A stretch of DNA of 60,099 nt, from positions 1 to 60,099 of the forward strand of contig JAQGOF010000169.1 of NCBI GenBank assembly GCA_028293745.1. The letters run 5' to 3'. This document shows positions 35,459 to 43,833 of the stretch, piece after piece. The number at the start of each line of letters is the position of its first letter. Positions within the stretch are counted from its first letter, which is position 1. This DNA comes from Gammaproteobacteria bacterium (GTDB lineage Bacteria > Pseudomonadota > Gammaproteobacteria > Steroidobacterales > Steroidobacteraceae). Made by a program: the position numbers and the translations under genes. The notes under the pieces are model-generated. The model ran no database searches, was not told the origin of the DNA, and saw only the letters and a program-made list of their open reading frames with translations.

Positions 35459-36333
35459 CCGACGACATCCTGACTTCGCTTCCCATGCGTCCCCTCGACA
35501 GGATCGAGCTGCCGCGATTCCAGGTGCCCGCCGGGGCGTGCGACGTGCACATGCATGCGTTCGGGCCTCTGAGCAGGTATCCAAGTGTCGCGCGGCCCCA
35601 CTACACACTTCCGGATGGAAAGCTCGAGCATTACCTGGGGCTGATGTCCGTGCTCGGACTGAAGCGCTTCGTCATTGTTCAACCGAGCTTCTACGACACT
35701 GACAACACCTGCCTGCTCGATGCACTGGCCGCGGCAGGCCCCATCGCCCGCGGCGTCGTAATGATCGATCCGGATATTACTGAGAGAGAGCTCGACCGGA
35801 TGCATGTACTCGGTGTACGGGCGGTGCGCCTGGATCTCTTCAAACGTAGCGGACTGCCGCTGCAGCAGATCAAGACATTCATCAACACGATGGCCAGCCG
35901 CGTGTTTGGACGCGGCTGGCACCTGCAGTTCTATGCTCCCGGTTGGCTGGTTCGTGACCTTCTCGACTTTCTCGGGACACTGCCGGGCGACTTCGTGATC
36001 GACCACATGGGTTACATGCTCGAGGAGGACGGACTGACCGCGACGGATTTCGCGCAGCTGCTCGATCTGATGAGGCACGGCCGATGTTGGCTCAAACTCA
36101 GCGGCCCCTACCGGATCGCGAAAGAGCGCGGTTATGGCGCGGTGGCTCATCTGGCCGAGTCAATCATCGATGCGGCCCCACAACGCGCGCTGTGGGGTTC
36201 TGATTGGCCGCACATTCCCGATTCGGGTCGCGACACGGGCGAGCTGCTGAACCTGCTCATGACGTGGGCTGCGGATGCGCAGGTGCGGGAAATGATTCTC
36301 GTGGACAACCCGGCGCGACTCTTCGGATTTTGA
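35455..36333 (+). CDS. Amidohydrolase family protein, LigI (2-pyrone-4,6-dicarboxylate hydrolase)-like
   Basis: The 292-residue TIM-barrel hydrolase has the opening motif CDVHMHAFGP, VIVQPSFYDTDNTCLLDAL, FVIDHMGYML, CWLKLSGPYRI and LWGSDWPH with the late Asp. These match the COG3618/LigI group, whose members open 2-pyrone-4,6-dicarboxylate or related lactones. Together with the coupled aldolase this looks like the lower part of a ring-cleavage route, possibly for protocatechuate- or gallate-derived lactones. The exact lactone is inferred. Confidence 0.85.
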   Translation: MTDDILTSLPMRPLDRIELPRFQVPAGACDVHMHAFGPLSRYPSVARPHYTLPDGKLEHYLGLMSVLGLKRFVIVQPSFYDTDNTCLLDALAAAGPIARGVVMIDPDITERELDRMHVLGVRAVRLDLFKRSGLPLQQIKTFINTMASRVFGRGWHLQFYAPGWLVRDLLDFLGTLPGDFVIDHMGYMLEEDGLTATDFAQLLDLMRHGRCWLKLSGPYRIAKERGYGAVAHLAESIIDAAPQRALWGSDWPHIPDSGRDTGELLNLLMTWAADAQVREMILVDNPARLFGF

Positions 36334-36353
36334 GGAATGGTCATCTGCGCTCT

Positions 36354-37376
36354 TCACGGCGCAACGACGATGATCGCAAAGCTTCCAGGTGCGACGGATG
36401 GCCACTTCGCTGGTGCGACCGGCGGTGTCAACCTGCCCGCAGGCAAATAGATCTGCCCTGTTTGCGGATCGACGGCGCCGGTACGAGTGCCGGGTTGGGT
36501 TTTCAAGGTCTGCACCAGTGATATCCGTTCCGGATCTGCAAGGGAGATCACAGCCAGAGTGCCGTTGCCACCGCTGGGAATGAACGCAAGTCTGCGGCGC
36601 GCATCAATGAATGCGGCATCCGGACCCTCGCCGATTCGCACAGTTGCCACGTCGCGGCCTTCCGGCGTTACGAACTTGGCGACCCCGTTGCCACATGCCG
36701 ACAGCAGCAGGCGAGTGTTCGGGTCCAGTGCGAGACCGGTAGGCTCCTCGCATCCGGTCAGCGGGATTTCTCGAACTACTTTTCGCAGAGCAAGGTCGAG
36801 GACGGCGACTTCCGCTTTGTCAGCGATGTTGACGTAGACGATTCCGTTGCCATCGGCGACGGAAAATTCAGGGGCACCCGGCAGTCCAAAACTGCCTACC
36901 ACCGTAGCCTTCAGAGGATCGATGAGCGTGACGTCGCGGGAGCCGCGATTGAACGTCACCGCAAGACCAGTCTTGCGGTCGTACGCAACCGAGTCGGGAT
37001 CGGCACCGGTCACTGGGACCCGTGCGATGAGATTTGGCGGCTTGTCCTGCAGGATCGCGAGAGAGTTACTCTCTCCAGTGGTCGCCAACAGACGGCCATT
37101 GCCGATCGGCAGGACCTGGTGGACTACCGGGGACGCGAAGAGCTGTACGGCAGTGTCTGGCTTGTCGAGATCAAGAGCCAGGACTCCGCCTTGCCGGCCC
37201 ACCAGCAGGCGGCGCGACTGCTCATCGACGGATGCATAGTCCCAGAGTCCATCGGGACCGCTGATGCGGCCGGTCACGTGATAATGGACTGACGGCGCCC
37301 CCGCGCTGCAATCGACGCCGAGCGATAGCGACAGGCCGAGCGCTACGGACATCAGGGCGGCACGATTCATTGACAT
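36354..37376 (-). CDS. Exported YncE-like beta-propeller protein
   Basis: The 340-residue exported protein (signal ending SAGA) has repeated YVTN-type blades: DYASVDEQSRRLLVGRQGGV, PDSVAYDRKTGLAVTFNRGS, IVYVNIADKAEVAVLDLALR and CEEPTGLALDPNTRLLLSAC. Seven-bladed propellers of this type often act beside TonB receptors. It is 17 bases downstream of the receptor gene and surely co-transcribed. The ATG at 37376 has GGAAAG ahead of it. A ligand-delivery role is an inference. Confidence 0.82.
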   Translation of the reverse strand: MSMNRAALMSVALGLSLSLGVDCSAGAPSVHYHVTGRISGPDGLWDYASVDEQSRRLLVGRQGGVLALDLDKPDTAVQLFASPVVHQVLPIGNGRLLATTGESNSLAILQDKPPNLIARVPVTGADPDSVAYDRKTGLAVTFNRGSRDVTLIDPLKATVVGSFGLPGAPEFSVADGNGIVYVNIADKAEVAVLDLALRKVVREIPLTGCEEPTGLALDPNTRLLLSACGNGVAKFVTPEGRDVATVRIGEGPDAAFIDARRRLAFIPSGGNGTLAVISLADPERISLVQTLKTQPGTRTGAVDPQTGQIYLPAGRLTPPVAPAKWPSVAPGSFAIIVVAP

Positions 37377-37393
37377 GTTGCTTTCCGGAAAGA

Positions 37394-39502
37394 TCAGAAC
37401 CGTGCGGTCGCCGAGATGAACCACTGGCGTGGCCGCGAGTAGCCCGCGGTGTTCCGCGGCGATCCTATGTCCGGGCCAGCGGCGTACACGGTGTGATACT
37501 GCTTGTCCAACAGATTGATGCCATCGGCTCTGAGCTGCCAGTGTTTGCCGATATCCAGGCTCAATCCCGCATTCAGGATCTGGTACGCCTTCTCGCTGTA
37601 GTCATCGCTGATGTTCCACCATTGCGGTCCTGTGAACGCTCCGCTCACGCGTACGCCGAGCACCATGTCCGCCGGCAGGGGACGACGCCACTCGAGTGCC
37701 AATGTCCCCTGATAGGATGGAGTGTACGGTGCTACGAGACCGTTCAGGTTGATCGTGGCTCCCGTGTTCGGGTTGAAGTAGCCCGGAATGTTGTCCCACA
37801 CGGCGCGAGTGACCCCGAAACCGCCAGTGAGGGTCAACTCGCGTGTCAGGCGCGCAACGAGGTCGAGCTCGAACCCATAGTTATGTGAGGGACCGACATT
37901 CTGGGTCACTTCCTGCAGCGTGGCCCCGTCGATGGTGCTGAACAGCCGATTCTGGTACTTGATATAGAAGGCTGCGAAGTTGAAGCGCAATCGGTCGTCC
38001 CACAGCGTGGACTTGAGCCCAAGCTCGTAGTTCTCGGTCTTTTCGGAGACGAACGTGCTGGTCTCTCCGTGGTTCTGCAGAACGTCGCCGGGCTGCAGCC
38101 CGCGTGCAATACTGAAGTAGCCCATAATTGCGGGCTCGAAGCGATAGGACAGGCTCGCCTTTGGCAATGCACTCGTGCCGCTGACCTCCTTGGTCGTGTT
38201 TGCGAAAGTGTCCGTCAGGCGGTTCTGGAAATGCTCCACCCGCACGCCAGCTTCGAGCGTCCAATTGCCAATCGGATAGCTCGCATTGAGAAATCCGGCG
38301 TATTCGCGTCTGCGAGCGCTGTTTGCCGACATGACCACACCATCATCGGCAGGGTTGTCCGTGACGACGCTCAGCATCTGGGTGTTGTCTTCCAGATCGC
38401 GTGAGTCACGTTGCTGAATGAATGCACCTGCCAGCCAGCTCAACTCGCCCGTCTCGCCAGTGAGCCGCAGCTCTTCACTCCAGATATTCTTGTGGAAGAT
38501 TTGCATCACATCGAACAGAGGCAGCGCGATGTGGTCTCCGTCGGCGCGGGCGTTGACGTCGGAATGGAAATACGAGGTGATGGACGTAAGCTTGAGGAAC
38601 TCGTTGAGTGTCTGATCGATCTGCAGCGTAGGCGAGTAGAGATCACGGTCGAAATGGGGGAGAACATTCGATGTTGCGATGCGGGTGTAGTCATCCGTAC
38701 TGGCGGCGGCGTAGTAGAGGTTCTCATTGCCCGAGCGCAGCCGGTTGGCCGACAGGAAGAACGCGATGTCCGTGCCTCCTTCCTCGTATTCGAGTGTCAG
38801 GCGGCCGCCGCTCTCGTGCGAGTGACCTAGTGTCTGATTGAGAGTGGTGTCGTAGACGAAGCCGTCGCTGGTGGAATCGAAAGCGCTCAAGCGACCCCTG
38901 AAGTCCTCGCCGACGACAGGTCCCGACAAGGCACCGGAGAAGTTGCGGGCGTGCAGGTTGCCGAGCTCGGCAGTGGCCTGCATCTGCAGGTCCGCGGTCG
39001 GCTTCTTCGTGATGTACTTGATCGCGCCGCCAATGTTGTTTCCGCCATAGAGCGTGCCCTGCGGCCCTTTCAAAACCTCGATGCGATCGAGATCCTCGGG
39101 ACGAACCGTCTGGCCTTCAAACTGCTGCACGTCGTTGACGTAGAAGCCCACTCCCTGAATTACGCCGAATGAGCCGACGCCCCTCAGTACTACGTCTGGA
39201 GTGTTGTCGGCACGCGTGGTGATGTTCAGATTCGGCACCAGGGAGGCAAGATCGTCCATCCTCGTAACGTGGGCGTCGGCGATTTGGGCGGCGCTCAGTG
39301 CGCTCACGGACAAGGGGATACTCTGCAGGTCCTCCTGTCGTTTGCGGGCGGTAACGACGATCTCCTCGAGTACGCCGCTGGCCTCGGAGTCACTCACGGC
39401 GATCGCGGATTGCGCAATCAGCGCGCTCAGCCCCAAGGCCGCGTAGCGCTCAATGCGCCTCGTGGCCGCATTGGATGCATGCGGCCGACACCGATCAGTC
39501 AT
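37394..39502 (-). CDS. TonB-dependent receptor without STN domain
   Basis: The 702-residue receptor has a signal peptide (ending AIA) and a TonB-box/plug start EEIVVTARKRQEDLQSIPLS. The plug continues RIEVLKGPQGTLYGGNNIGG and AIKYITKKPTADLQ, and the barrel ends RPRQWFISATARF. The ATG at 39502 follows AGAGGGGG. With no STN domain it does not signal through a FecR protein; the divergent LysR gene (144 bases off) is its likely regulator. The neighbouring aldolase/amidohydrolase and benzoate genes suggest uptake of a plant aromatic or its conjugate, which is unproven. Confidence 0.92.
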   Translation of the reverse strand: MTDRCRPHASNAATRRIERYAALGLSALIAQSAIAVSDSEASGVLEEIVVTARKRQEDLQSIPLSVSALSAAQIADAHVTRMDDLASLVPNLNITTRADNTPDVVLRGVGSFGVIQGVGFYVNDVQQFEGQTVRPEDLDRIEVLKGPQGTLYGGNNIGGAIKYITKKPTADLQMQATAELGNLHARNFSGALSGPVVGEDFRGRLSAFDSTSDGFVYDTTLNQTLGHSHESGGRLTLEYEEGGTDIAFFLSANRLRSGNENLYYAAASTDDYTRIATSNVLPHFDRDLYSPTLQIDQTLNEFLKLTSITSYFHSDVNARADGDHIALPLFDVMQIFHKNIWSEELRLTGETGELSWLAGAFIQQRDSRDLEDNTQMLSVVTDNPADDGVVMSANSARRREYAGFLNASYPIGNWTLEAGVRVEHFQNRLTDTFANTTKEVSGTSALPKASLSYRFEPAIMGYFSIARGLQPGDVLQNHGETSTFVSEKTENYELGLKSTLWDDRLRFNFAAFYIKYQNRLFSTIDGATLQEVTQNVGPSHNYGFELDLVARLTRELTLTGGFGVTRAVWDNIPGYFNPNTGATINLNGLVAPYTPSYQGTLALEWRRPLPADMVLGVRVSGAFTGPQWWNISDDYSEKAYQILNAGLSLDIGKHWQLRADGINLLDKQYHTVYAAGPDIGSPRNTAGYSRPRQWFISATARF

Positions 39503-39646
39503 GGACGCCCCCTCTTGCCGTCTGGACCAATTCACCCGTTGCTTCGGCCCGCCCGCGTGCGCCGCCTCAGGTTGCGGGAGATTACGAACGCGCCGTTATA
39601 TTCGCCAATACTTAATTCGGGCGCCCGGTGATAAGATTTACCTATC

Positions 39647-40558
39647 ATGAAGCTGCGGCAGCTGCAATTCTTCCTCACGGTGGCCGATGAGCTGGGCTTC
39701 GGCCGGGCGGCTGAGAAGCTGCACGTGGCGCAGCCCTCTTTGAGTGTTCAGATCAAGGCGTTGGAGGAGGAGGTTGGCGCACGTCTGTTCGAGCGCGACA
39801 AACACCATGTCCATCTGACGCAGGCCGGCAGGCGATTCCGCGAACATGCACTGAACATTATCGCGCTTGCGGAAACCGCCAAGGTCGAAGCACGATGTGC
39901 CGAGGCGGGGGAGGTGGGATCGATCGCGCTCGGTTATACCGCATCATCGATGTTTTCCCGCGTCCTGCCTCACGTCATCCGCCGTTTCAGGGATGAGCAT
40001 CGCAATGTTCTTTTGAGCCTGCATGAGCTCACGTCGCTCGAGCAGTTGCACAGGCTGCTCGACAGATCGCTCGATCTGGGCGTATTGCGCAAGCCCGATG
40101 TTCCAACCCCGGCTGGCTTGGCTGTCACGGAGTGGTATCGCACGCCGCTGCTGGTGGCCATCGCCGGCGATCATCCGCTCGCGAGAAGGGCCGTGCTGTC
40201 AGTCCAGGACCTGCGCGCCGAACCGTTTGTAACGTACCCGCGCGAGGCGGGGACGGGTATTTACTGGCAGGTTGTCGAGCTGTGCGCAAAAGCCGGATTC
40301 CGCCCGCGCGTGGTACGGGAGGTGCTCGAGTCATCAACAATCATCGGGCTGGTTGCAGCGGGCGTCGGTGTAGCTATTGTGCCTGCGGACATCAATTGCA
40401 TCCGCTTTGAGGGGGTGGAATACAAGAAGTTGAGTGACAGCCAGGCTGTCTCGTCTCTCTATCTCGCTCAACGGGAGTCCGATCCAAGCGAGCACCTGCG
40501 GGCTCTGTGCGGGATGCTCATGCGAGGCATCCGCCGCACTCGAAGCAAACGTGCATGA
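39647..40558 (+). CDS. LysR family regulator (BenM/CatM-like)
   Basis: The 303-residue protein has KLRQLQFFLTVADELGFGRA, QPSLSVQIKALEEEVGARLF and FEREDKH-like wing residues (FERDKHHVHLTQAGRRF). Its effector domain contains IALGYTASSMFSRVLPHVIR and is close to regulators that sense muconate or benzoate. It sits between the TonB receptor and the benzoate island and could control either. Confidence 0.9.
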   Translation: MKLRQLQFFLTVADELGFGRAAEKLHVAQPSLSVQIKALEEEVGARLFERDKHHVHLTQAGRRFREHALNIIALAETAKVEARCAEAGEVGSIALGYTASSMFSRVLPHVIRRFRDEHRNVLLSLHELTSLEQLHRLLDRSLDLGVLRKPDVPTPAGLAVTEWYRTPLLVAIAGDHPLARRAVLSVQDLRAEPFVTYPREAGTGIYWQVVELCAKAGFRPRVVREVLESSTIIGLVAAGVGVAIVPADINCIRFEGVEYKKLSDSQAVSSLYLAQRESDPSEHLRALCGMLMRGIRRTRSKRA

Positions 40559-40593
40559 AGCGCCCTGCCGCGGCGGTGTGGCATCGAGCCAAC

Positions 40594-41439
40594 TCAAGCC
40601 GATAGACTGAGGTACTCCTCGGAGTGCTCGTTGAGGAACTCCCGGGGCGCCGCTCCGAGTTGCCGGTGCATCATTGCGACGAAGGCGCTCACGCTCGAGT
40701 AGCCGACATCGAACGCAACTGCCGACACCTTCTGCCCTGCGGCAATCCGCTCCAGCGCGTGGTGCGCGATAGCTGCGCGCTGCCAGCTCGCAAAGGACAT
40801 ACCAGTCTCTTGCCGGAAATGCCGGGTAAAGCTGCGTCTGCTCATGCCCGATCGAGCGGCCGCGCGTGCCACGTCGGCCCCGATATCCGGGCTGCTCAAT
40901 AACTTCTCAGCCGTGGCTCGCATTCGTGGATCGCTGGGCATGGGCACCAGCAGTGCCTCCGCCTGCGCCTCACGCATTTCCGCGGCCACCACGCGCCAAA
41001 GCAAGCGCCTGATCGATGCATGCCGCGATGCCGTCGCACGAGCGATGGGCTCCAGGGCCGCAATCATGAGTGCCGAGGCGCGCAACACGCAAACCTGCGC
41101 CGGGAGCTTCTTTGACAGCGCCACAGGTACGTGAATAGCCCAACCTGTGCCCCGTCCGCTCGAGCGTGAAGCGTGCAGCAATCGGGGGGGAACCCAACCC
41201 ACGCGTCGGGTGGGAATAATCCAGGACCCGAGCTCGGTTCGAAGGTGGGAGATGCCTGATTCGACCAGAATGAATTGGCCGCCGGCATGCACATGCCACT
41301 TCGCCTCGGCCGCGCCCTCGGCTGCGAAGCGGTTCGTACTCCTGCCACGCTGGGCATGCAGGGCACCGGCCGGCATTTGGCCCGATCTCGACATAAGCTG
41401 GGAGAATGACGATAACAGGTGAGGGGGTTCCCGCTCCAC
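40594..41439 (-). CDS. AraC family regulator
   Basis: The 281-residue protein has an N-terminal cupin (KWHVHAGGQFILVESGISHL) and the C-terminal double helix-turn-helix. The second half reads ARSGMSRRSFTRHFRQETGM and AVAFDVGYSSVSAFVAMMHR. It is of the AraC subtype with a cupin_6-like sensor. It is read away from the EAR-propeller gene 43 bases off, so the direct repeats between them are its probable sites. The GTG at 41439 is taken as start; the ATG at 41394 is an alternative. Confidence 0.87.
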   Translation of the reverse strand: MEREPPHLLSSFSQLMSRSGQMPAGALHAQRGRSTNRFAAEGAAEAKWHVHAGGQFILVESGISHLRTELGSWIIPTRRVGWVPPRLLHASRSSGRGTGWAIHVPVALSKKLPAQVCVLRASALMIAALEPIARATASRHASIRRLLWRVVAAEMREAQAEALLVPMPSDPRMRATAEKLLSSPDIGADVARAAARSGMSRRSFTRHFRQETGMSFASWQRAAIAHHALERIAAGQKVSAVAFDVGYSSVSAFVAMMHRQLGAAPREFLNEHSEEYLSLSA

Positions 41440-41446
41440 TATTGTC

Positions 41447-41477
41447 GTCGAGGAATGGCGATATTAGTCGAGGAATG
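41447..41477. promoter_or_regulatory. Direct repeat GTCGAGGAATG, 20-base spacing
   Basis: The 11-base sequence occurs at 41447-41457 and 41467-41477 between the divergent AraC and EAR-propeller genes. Direct half-sites about two helical turns apart are the usual AraC-family binding geometry. The second copy also supplies the AGGA ribosome site of the propeller gene. Confidence 0.5.
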
Positions 41478-41482
41478 ATCGC

Positions 41483-42604
41483 ATGAACGATTCATCCATG
41501 CAGATGGCGGAAACGCGGTCGAGCCTGCTGGAAGTAGTGCAGCGCCTGCCAACGTCCGGCGCACGGTCGGTCGCCATCCGCTCTGACGCCGATGGGGTTG
41601 TGTTGGCCGTAGCGCAGTTCGCCAAAGACGTGGCGGGCCAGTCACCCTCGATGCACGCGGGTGATAGCAATCTGGCAGCGCCGCTGTATCGATGGACGGA
41701 TGGGCAGTTCGTCGAATGCGGGAGTCTGCCGCTGCCGGGTGGCGAGCAGGTCGAGTTCTTCGAGATCGACGGACGCCGCTTCATTGCAGGAGCCAGTATT
41801 CGCTCGGGGCGAGGGCCCTACGAGATGGACGTTAAATGCGCCATCTACGAGTGGATCGATGGGGCCAGGCACCTGCTGCAGTCATTTGCCACGTTTGGTG
41901 CGAAGCAATGGCGGCATTTCAGCATCGGTGCACGGCACTTTCTCGCGCTGGCGCAGGGCGTGGACGCTCCCGGTCTACAGACACGGCATCCGCGAACCTC
42001 TCGAATCTACGAATGGGAGGGTAGCGGATTCAAGGAGCTGCAGGTCCTGGAGGGCCGCTGGGGCTACGGGTGGTGCCCCTTCGAGCTCGACGGTCAGTTC
42101 TTTCTCGCCTACGCAGATCACCTCGAGCGCTCCGTGATTTATCGTTGGACGGGCGTCCGCTTCGAGCAGTTCCAGGTCATTGCAGGAGGTGGCGGGCGCG
42201 CGTTCGCCTTCTTTCGCCGGGCCGATCGTGCGTGGCTGGCATTTGCGAATCTGCAGAGCGGTGTCGAGCTGTATCGATGGGACGGCGCAGCCTTCACCGC
42301 CCATCAGCACCTTGGCGGGCCCGGAGCCCGCGCATTGCAGGTGCTGCAGAGCGCCGGCGGCCTGTACCTGGTCAATCTGAACTTCATCCAGGGCACACCT
42401 GCCAGTCCGCAGGTTCTGAAGCAATCACAGTTGTATCGGTGGGCCGCCGGTGGGTTCGAGCTTCGGGACACATTTGCAACGTCGGCAGCTACCGATGTCG
42501 CAGGGTTCCAAAGTGGCGGCAGCCAGTACGTCGTCGTTGCCAACAGCCTGGATTCCGATCTGAAGTTTCGTACGGATACGGTCGTCTATCGGTTTCTCGG
42601 CTGA
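41483..42604 (+). CDS. EAR/EPTP-repeat seven-bladed beta-propeller protein
   Basis: The 373-residue protein is built of about seven 40-50-residue repeats, each with a Y-x-W/x-F start: PLYRWTDGQF, AIYEWIDGAR, RIYEWEGSGF, VIYRWTGVRF, ELYRWDGAAF and QLYRWAAGGF. Each continues with a hydrophobic FL/A-A strand (FIAGAS, FLALAQ, FLAYAD, WLAFAN). The last strand TVVYRFLG closes the blade begun at the N-terminus. This is the epilepsy-associated (EAR/EPTP) repeat of LGI1. There is no signal peptide, so it is cytoplasmic. The next gene follows after 14 bases. Function unknown; its place suggests a role in benzoate handling. Confidence 0.75.
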   Translation: MNDSSMQMAETRSSLLEVVQRLPTSGARSVAIRSDADGVVLAVAQFAKDVAGQSPSMHAGDSNLAAPLYRWTDGQFVECGSLPLPGGEQVEFFEIDGRRFIAGASIRSGRGPYEMDVKCAIYEWIDGARHLLQSFATFGAKQWRHFSIGARHFLALAQGVDAPGLQTRHPRTSRIYEWEGSGFKELQVLEGRWGYGWCPFELDGQFFLAYADHLERSVIYRWTGVRFEQFQVIAGGGGRAFAFFRRADRAWLAFANLQSGVELYRWDGAAFTAHQHLGGPGARALQVLQSAGGLYLVNLNFIQGTPASPQVLKQSQLYRWAAGGFELRDTFATSAATDVAGFQSGGSQYVVVANSLDSDLKFRTDTVVYRFLG

Positions 42605-42618
42605 GTCGTGGAGATTCG

Positions 42619-43833
42619 ATGAGCTACCAGCCGCATCCATTTTTTCGACGCCTGTTCGATGTGTACACCGGTGATCCGGCCAGTATTGGCATGCAACTTA
42701 CCCACCTGCGGGATCGGCAGGATGGTTCGGATCCTCTGCTGGTGTGCACCGGGTCAGACATAGTGTTGTTTCCTGGGTCCGCGCGGCCCCCAACAGTGGA
42801 GAGCTTCCGCCGCACCACTCGCGGTTTCATCGAGCTGGCGGCTGTCTCGCACCTGCCCCTGGCGGTGGGCTGGCTCGCGCGCATGCGCGAGATTGCGCCA
42901 GGCGACCCGATGTGGCGGCAGTCTGCCCGGGAATTGATCCAGGCCATCCACGATGTACAGGCCATCAACACGGTCGCGCTATGGCGCGATGACCTCTCGG
43001 TCGCGGCGTGGCAAGGACTCGAGATCCGCATCGCCGCGCTGGTGGATTACAGCTGCAGGGTCACGCTCGATGTCGTGGAAAAGGCGTTGCGCGACGCCGA
43101 CGGGTTCACTTTCGAGCGGCTGCGCCTGGAGTATCTGAACCCACGAGGATCGGCGCGAGTGCCGGTTTCCATGAACGAAATGATGTTCGCAACTTTTGCG
43201 CTGACCTTTCTCGATATCGGCCACCGCATCACGGCCTGGCTGCGAAGCCAGGCCTTTGATTGGAATCGCCTGATGGTTCTCATCAGTGGACGTTCCGGCC
43301 GGCCTACCGCGGGCCTGACATGGGACACGAACAACCTGTGTCATTTGATTCAGCGCGCCTCGCGGGACACTTTCGACCGGCACCGCCTCTACATTGCACC
43401 CCACGCGCCGCCGATCGATGTGGCGGCGGCCTCGGATCCCGCACGCGCTGCCGGGCTCGAGACTCAATTCCGCAGCCTCTGGTTCAACCTCCGCGTGGGC
43501 GTGGAGATGGGGAGCAGGCTGTTTGATGGTGATCCGGTAGATCGCGGGCCCGAAATCGCGCCTGCGTCGCGTCCAGGCATGGCAACGCCAGCGGCACCTG
43601 CGACAGCGGCACCTGCCCCTGCGGCGCCGGTACAGCATCCTGGCCGCCAGGCCCTCATTGCCCAGCTGCGACTCGTGCTCGAGGATCCAACCCAACTTCT
43701 TTCGAACGTGGCCGCGCAGTACGTGCTCGACCAGCTTGCCGCCAACAACAACAATCCAACTCAAGTGTTCATCGCAGGTTTCAGCGACGTTGACTATCTG
43801 GCCGCTCGCGCAGCCGTGGTGGCCGGATCATGA
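42619..43833 (+). CDS. Unknown cytoplasmic protein paired with the EAR propeller
   Basis: The 404-residue protein has a mostly helical N-terminal domain of about 300 residues (HPFFRRLFDVYTGDPASIGM, then FIELAAVSHLPLAVGWLARM). A Pro/Ala linker (PATAAPAPAAPV) and a C-terminal helical domain (ALIAQLRLVLEDPTQLLSN) follow. There is no signal peptide and no catalytic motif I recognise. The start at 42619 follows GTGGAG; a longer frame would run through the propeller gene. It overlaps the MFS gene by ATGA, so it is translated with the transporter. Confidence 0.65.
   Translation: MSYQPHPFFRRLFDVYTGDPASIGMQLTHLRDRQDGSDPLLVCTGSDIVLFPGSARPPTVESFRRTTRGFIELAAVSHLPLAVGWLARMREIAPGDPMWRQSARELIQAIHDVQAINTVALWRDDLSVAAWQGLEIRIAALVDYSCRVTLDVVEKALRDADGFTFERLRLEYLNPRGSARVPVSMNEMMFATFALTFLDIGHRITAWLRSQAFDWNRLMVLISGRSGRPTAGLTWDTNNLCHLIQRASRDTFDRHRLYIAPHAPPIDVAAASDPARAAGLETQFRSLWFNLRVGVEMGSRLFDGDPVDRGPEIAPASRPGMATPAAPATAAPAPAAPVQHPGRQALIAQLRLVLEDPTQLLSNVAAQYVLDQLAANNNNPTQVFIAGFSDVDYLAARAAVVAGS

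Noticed and set aside
34556..36150. Two long minus-strand frames opposite the aldolase and amidohydrolase genes
   Set aside because: No motif, and both opposite genes have intact catalytic blocks with an ATGA overlap.
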